DNA of 64,000 nucleotides from Anthoceros angustus (taxonomy: Eukaryota > Streptophyta > Anthocerotopsida > Anthocerotales > Anthocerotaceae): assembly GCA_010909165.1 (NCBI GenBank), contig MU008164.1, forward strand, positions 992,001-1,056,000. The letters are read 5' to 3'. Numbering within the stretch: position 1 is the first letter of the stretch; each line of letters starts with the position of its first letter. The translations under genes and the position numbers were made by a program. Below, one piece after another: positions 10,683 to 27,582 of the stretch. Below the pieces are notes generated by a model, which saw only the letters and a program-made list of their open reading frames with translations, did no database searches and had not been told where the DNA came from.

Positions 10683-13600
10683 ATGAGTGGCCTCACAGAG
10701 AGCGTTCTTGCACCACCTCAGGCCGATGAGAATGCTGGTCCTGATGGAGTTGGTGCAGACAAGGTAGCTCTGCCTCGGGCTGATGAGGGAGTGGAGAACG
10801 GTGCAGCAAATGGTGGAAGTGTGCCGCTAGGTGGGGGGAAGTCCCTGGCGGAAGTCGGAGCTGGAGCTGTGCGCGATAGGGATACAGCTGCAGTGGGTGA
10901 AAGTGTGCCGGCTTCGCCTGAAGTTGGGGATGGTGTGCAAAAAGACGAAGATCTGGTTGTGGAAGGTCGAGGAGCCCGCGACCCGGAGTGCGCCAGCCTT
11001 GATGGCGAAAATGCTGTGACACTCAATCCCGGTAGTCAGAGCCATTTGGTGGTGAGTGCGGAGAATGCCGATGAAACGCGTCCGGACGTCACTGGGGCCT
11101 CTGCCGGGGCAGTTGTCGAGGCTCAAATAGATCCGAGGGTTGTGCGGTCTGTGGAAAGTGGAAGCGACGGCTGTGTGGAGGAGGAGGACGCTCAAGGCGT
11201 TGGCGCTGAGACTGTTTCTTGTTGCGATGGCGAGGCCCCCGACTCTAGGACTGCGGAAGCCGGCGTGGATGAGTCCGGTGCACCAAGCAGCGACATTTGC
11301 CTATGGGACGTTGGCACTAGGAGCGGGGAGCTGGACGGGAGGCCAGGAGAGGCACCGGAGCCTGTAGAAGGTGGCACAGGGGAAGCAGAGGACCTAGTTG
11401 AAAACGATGGAGGTGCAGGATCCGAGCAACCGGGAAGTACGTCCTCCTCCTCACATCTAGCCGACTTTGAGGGGAATGTGAAAGGGAAGCAGTATGATGA
11501 GGTACTTAGCACCGAACAACCTGATCGTGAAAAGAAAGAGGTTATTCACCTGGTTCTACCTCGCCAGGACCACGAGGCACCTACAACACCTCTCCAGCCG
11601 GACATTGCAAGCAGTGAAGAGGAGTTTCGAGCGAGAAGTAATCTCGACAAGGAGGCAGACAGCAGCATGGACAGCACAGCCAACAGTGCTTTGAAGCCAA
11701 GTGTTGCTGGAGCTCGAGCTCTGATGGAAGAAGCACATAGCAGCAGTAGTGAAGACTCGGCGAGCAGCCGACCTCGACTACGGCAACCAGTTCAGCACCA
11801 GCAGCCTAAGAAGCGAATTGACCTCGGTCATCAGTTCGTACGAGAAATTGTGAGTTTGCCTAAATGTAAGGATAGCAAAGTGCTTCTTTGGACAGGACAG
11901 TGGTAGCGAGATTTCGAACTAACATAATAAGCCACATGACAAACGAGCTCCGTAAGGAGTAGCATTGTCGAGTCAGTCTGATATGGTTCATGTGGGTGGG
12001 ATGTTGTGTTGGAACAGAGCACCTTTGTCTTCTCCTGACAATTATTTGATGATACTTGTAGGTCAAGATCCAACATGATCGTGAGCAATTTGAGAAGCAC
12101 GTCCAAGCTGAGAAGCAAAATGCAGCAAATTCATCTGCTCAGGTGACCCTTGTAATCCATTCGAGGCGGTTTCTCTGGTCTTTCGACAGTGCTCTTCTCT
12201 GTCTAATATGTGCAAAGGGATTTCGGGTTTGCACTTGCAGGATGCAACAGTGGTTAGAGACATTGGAAAAAAGCAAGAGAAACGGATGCCAAAGATATCT
12301 ACGATCATGGACAGTTCAGCACTGCACCAGGAATCATCTGCAGACAAGTATTCAGAGGTGGGGCCTATTGGGAGGGATGTTGACAGAAAAGAATTTGCCA
12401 ATGCAAGTAAAGCACTGGCCTCGGCAGAAATTCTGAGAGGAAAAGCAGCCGATGTGAGTCTTCCTCTCAGTACTAAATACGGACGGAAAGACACAGGTGT
12501 GCAAGATGGAAGCCAGCATGTAGGAAGAAGACCTGAGGTAGTAAGTTTTGGACCAACCAGCAAAGATCTGTGGAAAGAAAATAATCTCCATGACAGAAGC
12601 CATCACAGGGAACGAGAGGCTGAGGCTTTCCATTCTGGGCAAAGCAGTAAAGATGGACGGAAAGAAGAGGCTGTACCAGGTAGAAGTAATCGAGGAAAAA
12701 CAAGAACAACCAAGCTTCATCAATTTATGGCAATCTATAGACCACCTAATGCTCGAGATACTTGTATCTGGGAGGATGAAGGGGAGTCCATAGCTGACTC
12801 AGATTATGTAGATTACGATGCAAGTGAGCAGATTGTGTCCTTTGTCGATCAGTCCCTGGAGTTGAGGGATGGTGTGGATGGCTCTGGACATCCATCAGTG
12901 ACAGGGTTGAAGGACAAGGGTCCAGCTGTGTATTCTAACGTTCCAGCCACCAATCGTCGTGTACATTGCGTTGACCCACAGGCGTTGGAAGAGGAAACCG
13001 TAGGTTTGGGAATCAGAGTCACCTTGGACACAACAAGGCATCAACGCTTTATTGAGTACCTTGATCCAGCAGCAGAAACAGAAGCTAGCAAGTTTATTGT
13101 AACGATTCCTGGTGATGGTCCTTCCAAAAATGTTGACGTTCGGACCAGAGGAATGCCCAGTAAGAACAGGCAGGAACTTATTCACTCCGGCTCAGGTACT
13201 TCGGACTACACATCAGCAGGTGTTCCAGCATCTTTTCAGTTTTCTGCAAGACCAGAGGAACAGCCCTTTAATGCTGGCACTGGCAAAGGCACCGGGTTGT
13301 TATGCTCAGATAGCAGAGGAAGGGCAAGGCGTTCTTCTGGGAAAACTAAAAGCAGACGTGAGCATATTGCGGTCCAAGCTGGCAAGGGTCTTGATAGTCA
13401 AGTCTTGAAGGTGGGGCAGCCACCAGAAGTGAGTGCTTTTGCTGTTCCATCCCAGTTCGCAAGGAAGGAAGGTCGTCTTAAGGACAGTGACGTTATTCCT
13501 CAAGAAATGAGCAGGTTGACTTTGCAAGACGGTCCAACATCCAGAGGTGCAACCAAGCCAGTTCTTGATCATGAAACATCAGAGCAGCCTAGCTCGTATC

Positions 13601-14337
13601 CTCGTATTTCAGAAAGATGGGGAGACGTTGTGGAGGATGTGCAAGAGGTTACTAGACGCTGCATTGAACCCAAGTTGCACAACCACACTCCCCTCATTCA
13701 CAAGAAGTGGGGAGATGACTTGGACTCACGAGGGGGTGGTGAGGCTGCAAATGCAAGGACAAGTAAACGGAGGGGAAGGTCTCAGGTTGTGCCTGGTGGG
13801 ACTTCTACCAATCACATGAAGCCAAGAGCTGCAGGTGTCACGGTTGATGGGAATGATAGGTCGTCTTCGAAAGATACTAACATGCACGATGTCGAACAGA
13901 GAAGAACAGGTGTTGTGAGTCACAGCAAAAAGCTGCAGGCCAAGCCATTTGCAGCTGATGTGCAGCCATCCGTTTCACTTGACAAATCCTCGAAGAAAAC
14001 AGTGTGGGAAAGGCTTGGTCCTCAAAAGTACACAGAGTCTCAACGTGCGAAAGCTGTTGATCAACTTCAGTTGGGTGGAAAAGCTGGTGGAGCTGTGCAG
14101 TTCTCAAGTCAAGACTGGAGGAAGTATAGAGACTTGACGAAAGACACTATTGCTGCTCTGCCTTATGATGAAGTGAAAGAAGGGCTTAGCAGTGGTCATG
14201 GTAGCAATGCGGAAAGTGACTTCTCACACATTAGTGAAGAATCTGGGGAGGGGCTGCTCCACTTCTGCAAAGATTCCAAACAGAAACGGAGCAAGTTGGA
14301 GCTATACGTACCACGTCGAGGATTCTCCGGTTCGTAG
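10683..14337 (+). CDS. Large disordered protein of unknown function (three exons)
   Basis: Exons 10683-11849, 12062-12142 and 12241-14337 join in phase 0 at GT-AG introns of 212 and 98 bp. They give 1114 residues. Residues 1-370 are acidic and low-complexity (Glu/Gly/Ala/Ser). Around 380-415 there is a conserved-looking helical stretch, RIDLGHQFVREI joined to VKIQHDREQFEKHVQAEKQ. The third exon holds more structured islands: LHQFMAIYRPPNARDTCIWE, RISERWGDVVEDVQEVTRRC, HKKWGDDLDSRG, KTVWERLGPQKYTESQRAKA and a C-terminal KLELYVPRRGFSG. I recognise no family. The uninterrupted 2.1-kb last exon and clean splicing indicate a live gene. RNA- or chromatin-associated scaffolding is possible but unproven. 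Confidence 0.8.
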
Positions 14338-14670
14338 GCCCAGGATGCCGGTGCCGAAGTGGTGCCTCCTTATTCTGTGTTTCGCAGTAAGGAGTATTTA
14401 TCACTTGTCAATGCGGTAGTGACGCTGTCCACAGTTTGCTTCATAGTAAAGCACGTTCATGTAGTCATATTTGCTTTAGTCTGTGCAAAGTAGGCCTGCT
14501 GTTCGCGGTACAGATCACACAAACTTTTCTCTACACGTGGTGCTCTCGGTACATGTGGTGCCGCTTGAATGATTCGACAAGGTCAATCGGACTCTTTCGA
14601 CACGAGTACGTCCGAGTGGGTATATTTGACAAGTTGGTGTTTATCTATTAAAAACTCATGATTATAGCTA

Positions 14671-14876
14671 GAAGAAGAAGAAGAAGACGAATTTTATTTA
14701 AGTCCACTAAGGACGGATTTCCGTAATGGGACTTGGTACTTAACAACTTGTACCATGGTGTGCCTAAGCTACTTGCACCAAGGGCATCCACTCCCTTTAG
14801 GCACCCCATCGACACCCCATCTAAGTACCGATCTAAGCTCAAGATGCTTAATCATAGCGTTTTTATAAATGTGTGT
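14671..14876 (-). mobile_element. 5S-rRNA-related SINE-like element
   Basis: On the minus strand the element begins near CACACATTTATAA. It carries ATTAAGCATCTTGAGC and GGTACTTAGATGGGGTG, then GTGGATGCCCTTGGTGCAAG, and ends in a (TTC)n tail after AATAAAATTCG. The first parts align with the 3' half of plant 5S rRNA (TTAAGCGTGCTTGGGC, then GTACTAGGATGGGTGACC). A second copy lies at 49568-49756. The repeat is certain; a 5S-derived SINE (SINE3-like) or a Cassandra-type fragment is the interpretation. Confidence 0.6.
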
Positions 14877-15430
14877 TTTTCGCGCTTTTTTTTCTATCCA
14901 TCGTGGGCTATTAAAAAATATGTGTCTCTCAGTAATAGCGGGTGTCCGCACGTGGCCCGTTCGGAACACCCATCCCTTTCTGTGAGGAATGGGCAAAACT
15001 GGGTCGTCAAGTCCGATTCCTAAATATTCAACTAAAATTTATAATATATATAATATAATTCAGACCTTTTCAAAGAAACGTTTCAACAAGCTTTATATGG
15101 TCAGGTAAGTACGTGCGACTGCCGCTCACACTGCTTGTCACGCATCTTCCCAATGTCTACATTCGCTACCTCTCTCACCGCCTGCCCCTCCCACATTTTC
15201 CACCTGCCATCCTGCTCCTCCATATTTACATTCCATCTTGAATGCCATTGCTGCTCACACCGCCTCTTACTTGTCTCACATTGCCTCCTACCTATCTCTA
15301 TCACACTTGTACAAGCCTGATGGCACCAATGGCCAAATTAAACATTACCACCGCGCCTTCAGTTGCCACCTTGCCATTAGTGGCTTCGATTGTACCGTGG
15401 CATGGTGCCAACGTCGGCACGACGGCATAA
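14877..15430. other. Interval without recognised gene
   Basis: Mixed AT-rich and CT-rich sequence. Short frames (15101-15304 minus, 15135-15320 plus, 15238-15465 plus) are low-complexity Ser/His/Cys-rich readings and carry no motifs. I see no gene here. Confidence 0.4.
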
Positions 15431-15878
15431 GGCCTACTTACATCGAGTTGTGCCTCCGTCCGTAAAATCCCCATGTATAGCGGGCACTGGATGGAGCCGT
15501 AGCGCGACGTCCGTCGGGAACGCTAAAGATGTTAGACTTGCTATTTGTGTGAATGCCTTTTTCCCGTTAACTTTAGGGCTTGGTTTAGGAACACCCATTG
15601 TACAGCTAGGGCAACCCAGCCCTTTGCTTCCCTTGCCCAGCCCACTCTTCTTAAAGGGGAACCAAGCCTTTTCCTTCTCCAGACTGCTCTACATGAAGGG
15701 CTACGAAGCCTCTGAGTTCTTGTGTCTCTTTGTATTGAGTGCTTGATATTTTCTTCATATTATACTTATTATTATTTAGTATTATTTTTTATATATGGAT
15801 CTTGTCATTTACTTTGTGCTTCAAACTATGTAGTATGCCAAAGCTTCTCATCCTTTACATCTTGGAGATATAGAGGAT

Positions 15879-16915
15879 ATGAGCTCCTTTGATATTTGCA
15901 ATGTTATTCGCAGCTTCTGGTGGTGCTCTTGTGAAGACTATGAGAACACGTATCTCCCGTATTTGGTGAAAGGTACCATCTACAACAAGACTTTGGGAAG
16001 AGCTTCACATGCAAGCTTGGCATTTTGAGGGCCCCGAAAGGCGTGATGAGCATTGGCATAGAGAATATCAAATGTCCTACCCAATTTTTATGGTCCTTGT
16101 TCACCAATTGCAACCCTTCATAGTACGCATTTCACCAAGAACGCCAATACCATATGAAAAGGCTGTTGCTACGGTGTTGCATAGGTTGGGCAGAGGTCTA
16201 CCTTCACTCACTGTTGCTTCCAAGTATGGTGTTGGTGATACCACAGTTGTTGAGTACACGATTCTGCATTCGTGGCTATTCCATCAGCACAACGATAGGG
16301 TGACATATCAAAGATTTTTGAGGAGTGGACCTTATTACCTAACATTGTTGGTGCTATTGATGGATCTCTCATCAAGTTTGCGGTCAAGCCATTTGAGCAG
16401 TACACTCCTGGACCCTATCATTGCAAGCAATACAACATGCATTGTATGGTGCAACAAGCGGTATGTGACAATCGAAAGATATTCATAGATATATGTGCGA
16501 ACAGTCCAGGAGGTTCGAATGATGCAAGTATTCTTAGGAATAGTAGTTTGTGGCAACGACTTATGAGTAGACTAATACTAGTAAGGCCAATCATTCATGT
16601 TGAGGGAATGCCTATTTCTCCATATATTATTGGTGATTATGCATATTTATTGAGACCTTTTCTCATGAAAGCCTTCAAAACAGATGTAAAGCAGAGAGCC
16701 TTCAATTTAAAGTTTTCTTCTCGAAGAGTAGTTATGGAGAATGTCTTCTCTTTATTGAAGAACAGGTGGAGAATCTAAAAGAACCTCAATGCTCATCACA
16801 TGATGAACCTATCATCTTGACGGGTAAAGAGGAAGATGCCTTGAAAACCTTAGCCGATATTCAACACCACGATCTAGTCAACCATTGGCATAGATGGAGA
16901 CAACTAAGGAGACAA
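15879..16915 (+). pseudogene. Harbinger (HARBI1-like) DDE transposase, frameshifted
   Basis: An ATG at 15879 opens a frame (MSSFDICNVIRSFWWCSCED). It shifts near 16010 to a frame with HWHREYQMSYPIFMVLVHQL and KAVATVLHRLGRG, and again near 16330 to a frame with VGAIDGSLIKF, NSPGGSNDASILRN, PYIIGDYAYLLRPF and SRRVVMENVFSLLKNRWRI. These are the three catalytic regions of DDE superfamily 4 (AIDG, GDxxY, ENxFxxLKxRW), with the acidic residues kept. A stop after RWRI and the shifts disable it; a relic of the C-terminus continues to about 16915. It would have cut and pasted the element together with a Myb-like partner. Confidence 0.85.
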
Positions 16916-17052
16916 TGAAATAGTATCCTCTAGACAGTATTCTCGCCTGCTGAATGTTTTTTACTACATATGTCATGCATCAAGTGTCTCTTGTAAAATC
17001 CAAAACCACCAACTTGTAGAGCTTGTTGATCTGTAGCAAATGATGTATAAAC

Positions 17053-17532
17053 ATGTTTGCCTTGGAGTGGACCTTTTGGGAAGCACTTCACGACTTCATG
17101 AGCGATAATTCAAAAGTGGTAGGCATGCCCAACTCCCACGATCTCGGATTTATAAATTTGACAGATACTCCTCTCTATGCAGTAAATGAAAACGTGCGTG
17201 AAGGGATGGTTGAGAGCACCCACGCTCAAGATCAATCTACAACCTCCTCTACCGTCTCCACGTCTGCATCAACATCGCCACCACCTTCAACACTTGGGCA
17301 GGCAAAGAGGAAGTTTTCGGCTGGTGGGTTGGACAAGATTATAGACAGCATCAACAGTTTCGCAGAAGTATTTGGGAAGATAGAGGCAAGCAAACTGGAG
17401 AACCTCCAAAGCATGGAAAAAGCCAGGTTGGAGCACATCATGAAGATGACAAAGTTGCAGCAATTCACCCAAATAGAGATGGCAAAGTTCTTAGTCCAAG
17501 CACTAAAGAAATCAAGGCCTTCAGATGGGTAA
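17053..17532 (+). CDS. Harbinger accessory protein C-terminal part
   Basis: A 159-residue frame has an N-terminal segment GMPNSHDLGFINLTDTPLYA, a Ser/Thr/Pro linker, then a long charged helix including GLDKIIDSINSFAEVFGKIE and IEMAKFLVQALKKS. This is the usual tail of the Myb/SANT (trihelix) partner ORF of plant Harbinger elements, but the DNA-binding part is missing from this frame. A trihelix-like segment lies in the opposite orientation at 18081-18350, suggesting rearrangement. It is probably not expressed as a full protein. Confidence 0.55.
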   Translation: MFALEWTFWEALHDFMSDNSKVVGMPNSHDLGFINLTDTPLYAVNENVREGMVESTHAQDQSTTSSTVSTSASTSPPPSTLGQAKRKFSAGGLDKIIDSINSFAEVFGKIEASKLENLQSMEKARLEHIMKMTKLQQFTQIEMAKFLVQALKKSRPSDG

Positions 17533-18080
17533 AGCTCCCCTTCTAGAATCAAGTAGGGGACTTTGAACACCACTCAGGCAGTTGTAGCTTAAGATCCCCA
17601 AAGACATTGCTTGTTAAATTTCAAGGCTTATTTTGGACGTCATTCAGTCCTATTACGAATTTCAAGCATGACATGTTCATGCACCAACTTGCAGAGCTCA
17701 ACCAGTTCTCCTTGATGGTAGTTTTGGATTTTACAGGAGACGCATGTAGCCCAAAATATGGGGTCACAAAGTTCTAGCCAGAGACATGGCTTCTTAAATC
17801 TGAGGGTACATTTTGAACGTCATTCAGTCCTGTTTAAAACTCCAAGGGAAATATGATTATACATGCTCTTGTAGAAATCAACAAGCTCTACAAGATGATA
17901 GTTTTGGATTTCACGGGAGACGCTTGTAGCTTAAGATATGGGGTCACAAAGTTCCAGCCAGAGACATTGCTTCTTAAATCTGAAGATACAATTTGGATGT
18001 CATTCAGTCCTAAAAAAAAACTCAGCGCCTAGCTTCTTCGCTTCCTGCTTGTACTGCTTCTTCAGATTATCCATCTTGTT

Positions 18081-18350
18081 TCAACATTGGAGATCGGTTG
18101 GAACAATACCTACACATGCAGACAAAATCTTCATAGCAATAACCTCCCAATGGTGTCCGCCAAGGTTGCCCTTGTGCAGATGGTTGACATAGATCTCCTC
18201 ATATTTTGCAATTAAAGCAAGTGTGCTCTCTGTTGTCCAAGCAGCCCACTTTGGATTTCGAAGTCTCGGGATCCCAAATAGAGCCAAAGCTTGCTGTGTT
18301 AGAATAATTGAAACAAATGGAAGTTGCTCATTTGGGGCAAATAGATCCAT
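18081..18350 (-). pseudogene. Trihelix/SANT-like DNA-binding segment
   Basis: The minus frame contains GIPRLRNPKWAAWTTESTLA followed by LIAKYEEIYVNHLHKGNLGG and HHWEVIAMKI. This matches the W-x(n)-LI-x-Y-x(n)-L-x-G-x(n)-W pattern of Myb/SANT-like DNA-binding domains encoded by Harbinger elements and related host genes. It is short and lacks the rest of the protein. Lying inside the Harbinger element but inverted to the transposase, it is most simply a fragment of the element's second gene. Confidence 0.6.
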
Positions 18351-18580
18351 CTTGAACTGAACGTGAACTTGTTGGGCAAAATCTCAAACATATTGGGTAG
18401 GTGAGCTCTGGGTCTCAAACAGATTGGGTAGGGTGTGAGGACCATGCTGCACAACACAATGGATTGCGAAAGCGGAGACAAGGTAGGTCGGTGGTCACAT
18501 ACACCCGGGTTACAGCCTGAGTGCGTAAATAGGCACCAATGGGCCCACATGTGAGGCCCTTACGTGAAAAATGGGCTGAC

Positions 18581-18647
18581 AAAAACGGAGCTCCGTCCGT
18601 CATAAGTAAGCGGGTTGCCTACTTATCACGGACGACGCTCCGTTTTC
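18581..18647. repeat. Imperfect 30-bp hairpin
   Basis: AAAACGGAGCTCCGTCCGTC plus ATAAGTAAGC is followed after a few bases by a near-exact inverse, GCCTACTTATCACGGACGAC then GCTCCGTTTT. The arms are about 30 bp with a few mismatches. It lies close to the right candidate end of the Harbinger element and may be a subterminal structure or a separate small insertion. Confidence 0.65.
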
Positions 18648-18715
18648 CTTTTTTGGGTTCTTCCGGTAACTACGGACCGGACGGAACTATTGGCAAAGCA
18701 AATGTAAGTAGGCCT

Positions 18716-24255
<5,540 letters not shown>

Positions 24256-24646
24256 GTGAAAAGGTGTCCAGAGTACAGGCACTCCACGTCCGATTAGCGA
24301 AGGTCAAGGACGTACGTCTGGCCTCAGCTTAGACTACAGATGGTTGCAGAGGCGGCCGTAGTTTTTAAGAAGCGGGAACTTGCCTTGGACGATAGCCCAA
24401 TATCCCCTCTCTCCACGAGGTCTCAGGAGAATCTTCATGTCTCTACGTTACCATTACCATTAAGAACACGTGACTCTCGCGCTATTGAGCTCAAATTGTA
24501 CCTAAACTGCGACCTGTCCGCCTATCCAAATTCCATCGAAAATGACCCGCCAGTTGGAAGACATGGACGCCGATGTCGAGTGCAGGCTGGGACATAACGG
24601 CCCGGCTTTGATGTGGAAAACCCACAACCTGGTGTCCAAAACAGTT
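24256..24646. other. Convergent 3' region between MetRS and PKA-R
   Basis: 390 bp between the two convergent stop codons. Short frames (24340-24597 plus) have no motif. It presumably holds both 3' untranslated regions and polyadenylation sites. Confidence 0.5.
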
Positions 24647-26556
24647 TTATGGTTTGCTGGAGGCGGCCTCCTTCGCTTTAGCTTTCCCTTTCTCATAGTC
24701 AGATTTTTTTCGAGGCAGTTTGCCGTCAAGCTTGCCAAGCAATCTCTGCATACAAGGAAGGAGTGTTGCGTTAGTTATTTTCCTTACTTATTGGTTCATA
24801 TGGATGGGGGATGGGAGTGCTGGTGCAGGGCTAGTGTGTTTTCACTTGGTGTGGCTTGTGCGTCAATTGATCCATACCTTGAAACTCCCCCGATCGATGG
24901 AAACGGTTTTGCAGCGACTGGTGGCCGTGACGGTGGCTGCACGAGGCTCATCGTTGATCAGAGCCAACTCTCCGAAATAGTCACCTTTTTTGTAGTTCAT
25001 AACCACTTTACCACCTGTTACTGCCTCTGCTGTGCCCTGTAGGCAAAGATGTCAGTGTGGAGCGATTGATATCAGCACGCATAGACCACACATCGATAGC
25101 GACCAGCAGATGTCACCTCTTCAATGAAGTAGAATCTCTCTCCAGGATGGCCTTCAACGACGATGTCTTCACCTTCATCGAAATACTCGGCTTCCAAAAC
25201 ATCAGCAATAGCTGCTCGCTCGTATTTGGTCAGTGCCTGCCTCCAGAACGGAGAGACGAAATCTGTTGGCACTATGGTGATGGGGATGTCCCATATTGAA
25301 GTTCTGGTTACTTAAGAACTCAGGTACCTTGAGAAGATGGACATCGCCCAGGAACTTCTCATAGAGGAGCCTCTTGGTGTTGGTCGTGTACATCAGAATG
25401 GTTCGGAAAGTTGTCCTGTCCATGGCCCACACTACGCAGTCGGAGCTGGCCTGTGCAGGTAACCAACATACTCAATCGGCGGGCCTGGGTTACAAACTAG
25501 CCGGTGTGACGCAGACATGATGTTCACTGAGAGTAAGCTGCATACCCTGACTGTTGCAGCACGAGGAGCATCGTATAAGAGAGCAAGCTCTCCAAAACTG
25601 TCCCCGGGACCATATACCTTCACCTTTTCTTCCTCAGCATCAGGTTTCTTCCGTATCCAAACTTCTACAGTCCCTGACTGATTTCACGAAGGGCAGGTTT
25701 TAGTGCTGATGCAGGAGCTTCATACTCAAAAGCTGTGTACAAGTAGCAAATGGCACCTCTAGGAGATAGAATTTGTCGCCTGAATCTCCCTGCTTTATGA
25801 TCAGACTCGCCCTTGGGTGGTGCTCCTCTTCTACGGAGTCAACAACCTGACGCACGGGTAGAACCTGTCAAGCATGGTGCACGATTTGGGTTTTCTGGAC
25901 ATGACAATCTTATCTTGCAGCTGCATAACGGTACCACTCGAGTCTGTTCGTCGTCCAAAGCTTTAAACAAGTAGTTCTTTAGTAACATTTGCCGGATGCG
26001 TGCCTTGGCTTCATCGCTCTTAGGGTGAACCTGTGAGTCATTTCACTCAATTGCATGAGATACCAGGGCAGAGTATCTTCTCTCGTCAAATATTTGTCGT
26101 GCAGTCTTGCGAGTGAAATGGAAATAATCTGTTTGGTGCATGCAGCAGGGAACCTGCCTTAGGATCAAATTCATGAGCCAACTTGGGAGCTGCACATTCG
26201 GCACTAACGCCCGTTCTCCGCAAAGTGGACTTTCTGTGTATCTGAATGGAACCGGCAAGTGGTTAACAACAATGCAGGCGAAAACTGAACTCCCAAGGTG
26301 ATCGTCATAAGTCCCAAACAATGGATTGCTTTAGGGTAAAAGGTTTCAGCTCACGCTTTCCCCTCAGAGACAATAAATTGGTTGTGGTGGTAAAGCCAGT
26401 AGTGCGTGTCACAAACAGCTTGCCAGAAACATTGCCAGGAGCAGTATAGTGCAGAAAGAGAAGGAAGGAAAGACGCATTACTTCAGGGTCGTCCACTCTT
26501 GACAATTGGCCATGGCCATGGCCACCCCCGCCTGGAGGGTAGTCCATAAGATCCAC
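24647..26556 (-). CDS. cAMP-dependent protein kinase (PKA) regulatory subunit
   Basis: Nine exons (26556-26482, 26241-26158, 26030-25935, 25846-25757, 25677-25546, 25450-25328, 25236-25117, 25036-24878, 24745-24647) all join in phase 0 to give 325 residues. Exon 2 encodes the pseudosubstrate inhibitor site RKSTLRRTGVSAE (type I pattern, Gly at the phospho-acceptor position). Two cyclic-nucleotide-binding domains follow, with phosphate-binding cassettes FGELALLYDAPRAATV and FGELALINDEPRAATV; the Glu and Arg that contact cAMP are present in both. The N-terminus is only about 30 residues, so no dimerisation/docking domain is visible; an upstream exon could have been missed. Exon 2 appears to use a GC donor (AAG/GCAGGT). 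It should hold a PKA catalytic subunit inactive until cAMP binds. Confidence 0.88.
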
Positions 26557-27582
26557 AGACGGACAGCAACCTATGGTGACTATTCTTTATAGCACAGAAG
26601 TGATGAAATGTCCTCCAAACCCTTGCGGCTCTCTACTTGCACTCCGTTGTGCCTTCCTTGGGTGCTCAAATGTATGCTCAGCAACAAAACGAGGGCCAAC
26701 TGCAGGACGGTCGACTTTCCGAGAGACACACAGGTGCCAAACCCTAACGTAAGGGATCAGGGAAACTATTCGGCAAACACATCCTCCAGTAAAATCAGCA
26801 ATCCTGCCAATGGAATCCTTGTGTCTGACACAAGCAACCCTGCAATCCCGATAGTGCCACTCATCCGCTGACGAGAGCGTCCGACAGCTGCTGCCAAGAG
26901 GTGCTGCCAAAGTTCATGCGGCTGGTGAACATGCCCCTCGCCTTTCCTCCAAAGCGCAATTGTCGAAGAGGCAGCGACAAGCCTCCCACTGGCAATGACT
27001 CTGGCGAGAGTGCTGTAGGTCTCACAGCTCTGACAAACAGAGTGAAGAGACCCTGGCCCGAGAGTACAGATCTGAGATGAATAGTCTGCTCTTCAACAAG
27101 GGTCACTGGAAGGCAGAGCAATCAAATGCTGGGCACGTAGCACACACAACAGGCGATGTCATGACAGCAACCCACTCTCACGAAAAGGAGGATTCCACAC
27201 ACAAAAGCTGCATTTAGCAACTCAACCAGCGTAGCATCCCATGCATTGACGACGACGTAAAGGCTTGGATGACATGGACCGCACTTTGAAGAGTGTGGTG
27301 GAATAAACAGAAGCACGAAGGGAGTATGGCGAGATGGAGCGATGATTCCTTTGTCGTGTGGTGCCACACGCCACCACTAGCGAAGGCGGGCTGGACGGCA
27401 AGGCGTATCAAGCCTGCAAGAGCCAACAATAGATGCGATGCGGAGACGATAGCCCATCAACCGGTCCCAGCACCATGACGCGCGGCGGTTATAGCACTTA
27501 ACCTAGCGGGGATCGATACCCGCATGTCCAGGGACTGACATAAAGCCTGTATATGAAAAGGATTTGTTCCAGTGCAATATTA
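26557..27582. repeat. Upstream region, partly duplicated at 29.66-30.27 kb
   Basis: Between about 26900 and 27500 the sequence closely matches 29660-30270. Shared landmarks include CTGCTCTTCAACAAGG, GGGCACGTAGCAC, ACGTAAAGGCTTGGATGACA, GTGTGGTGCCACACGCCACC and CATGACGCGCGGCGGTTATA. It lies upstream of the PKA-R gene and may contain its promoter. Frames on both strands (26587-27121) have no recognisable motif. Confidence 0.7.

Larger units (their letters stand above)
15431..18714. mobile_element. PIF/Harbinger transposon, candidate boundaries
   Basis: GGCCTACTTACAT at 15431-15443 is matched by its exact inverse at 18702-18714. The left copy is preceded by TAA and the right followed by TAC, close to the 3-bp TWA duplication of PIF/Harbinger elements, and the ends begin with GG as is common in the family. 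Inside are a Harbinger transposase (15879-16790), a second ORF with the tail of a Myb/trihelix partner (17053-17532) and a trihelix-like segment on the minus strand (18081-18350). Boundaries are tentative because the terminal repeat is short and the target site imperfect. Confidence 0.6.

Noticed and set aside
27293-27478. Short frame shared with 29964-30158 (DDMDRSLKSVVEK)
   Set aside because: Conserved between the two duplicated segments only because of duplication; different stops and no motif.
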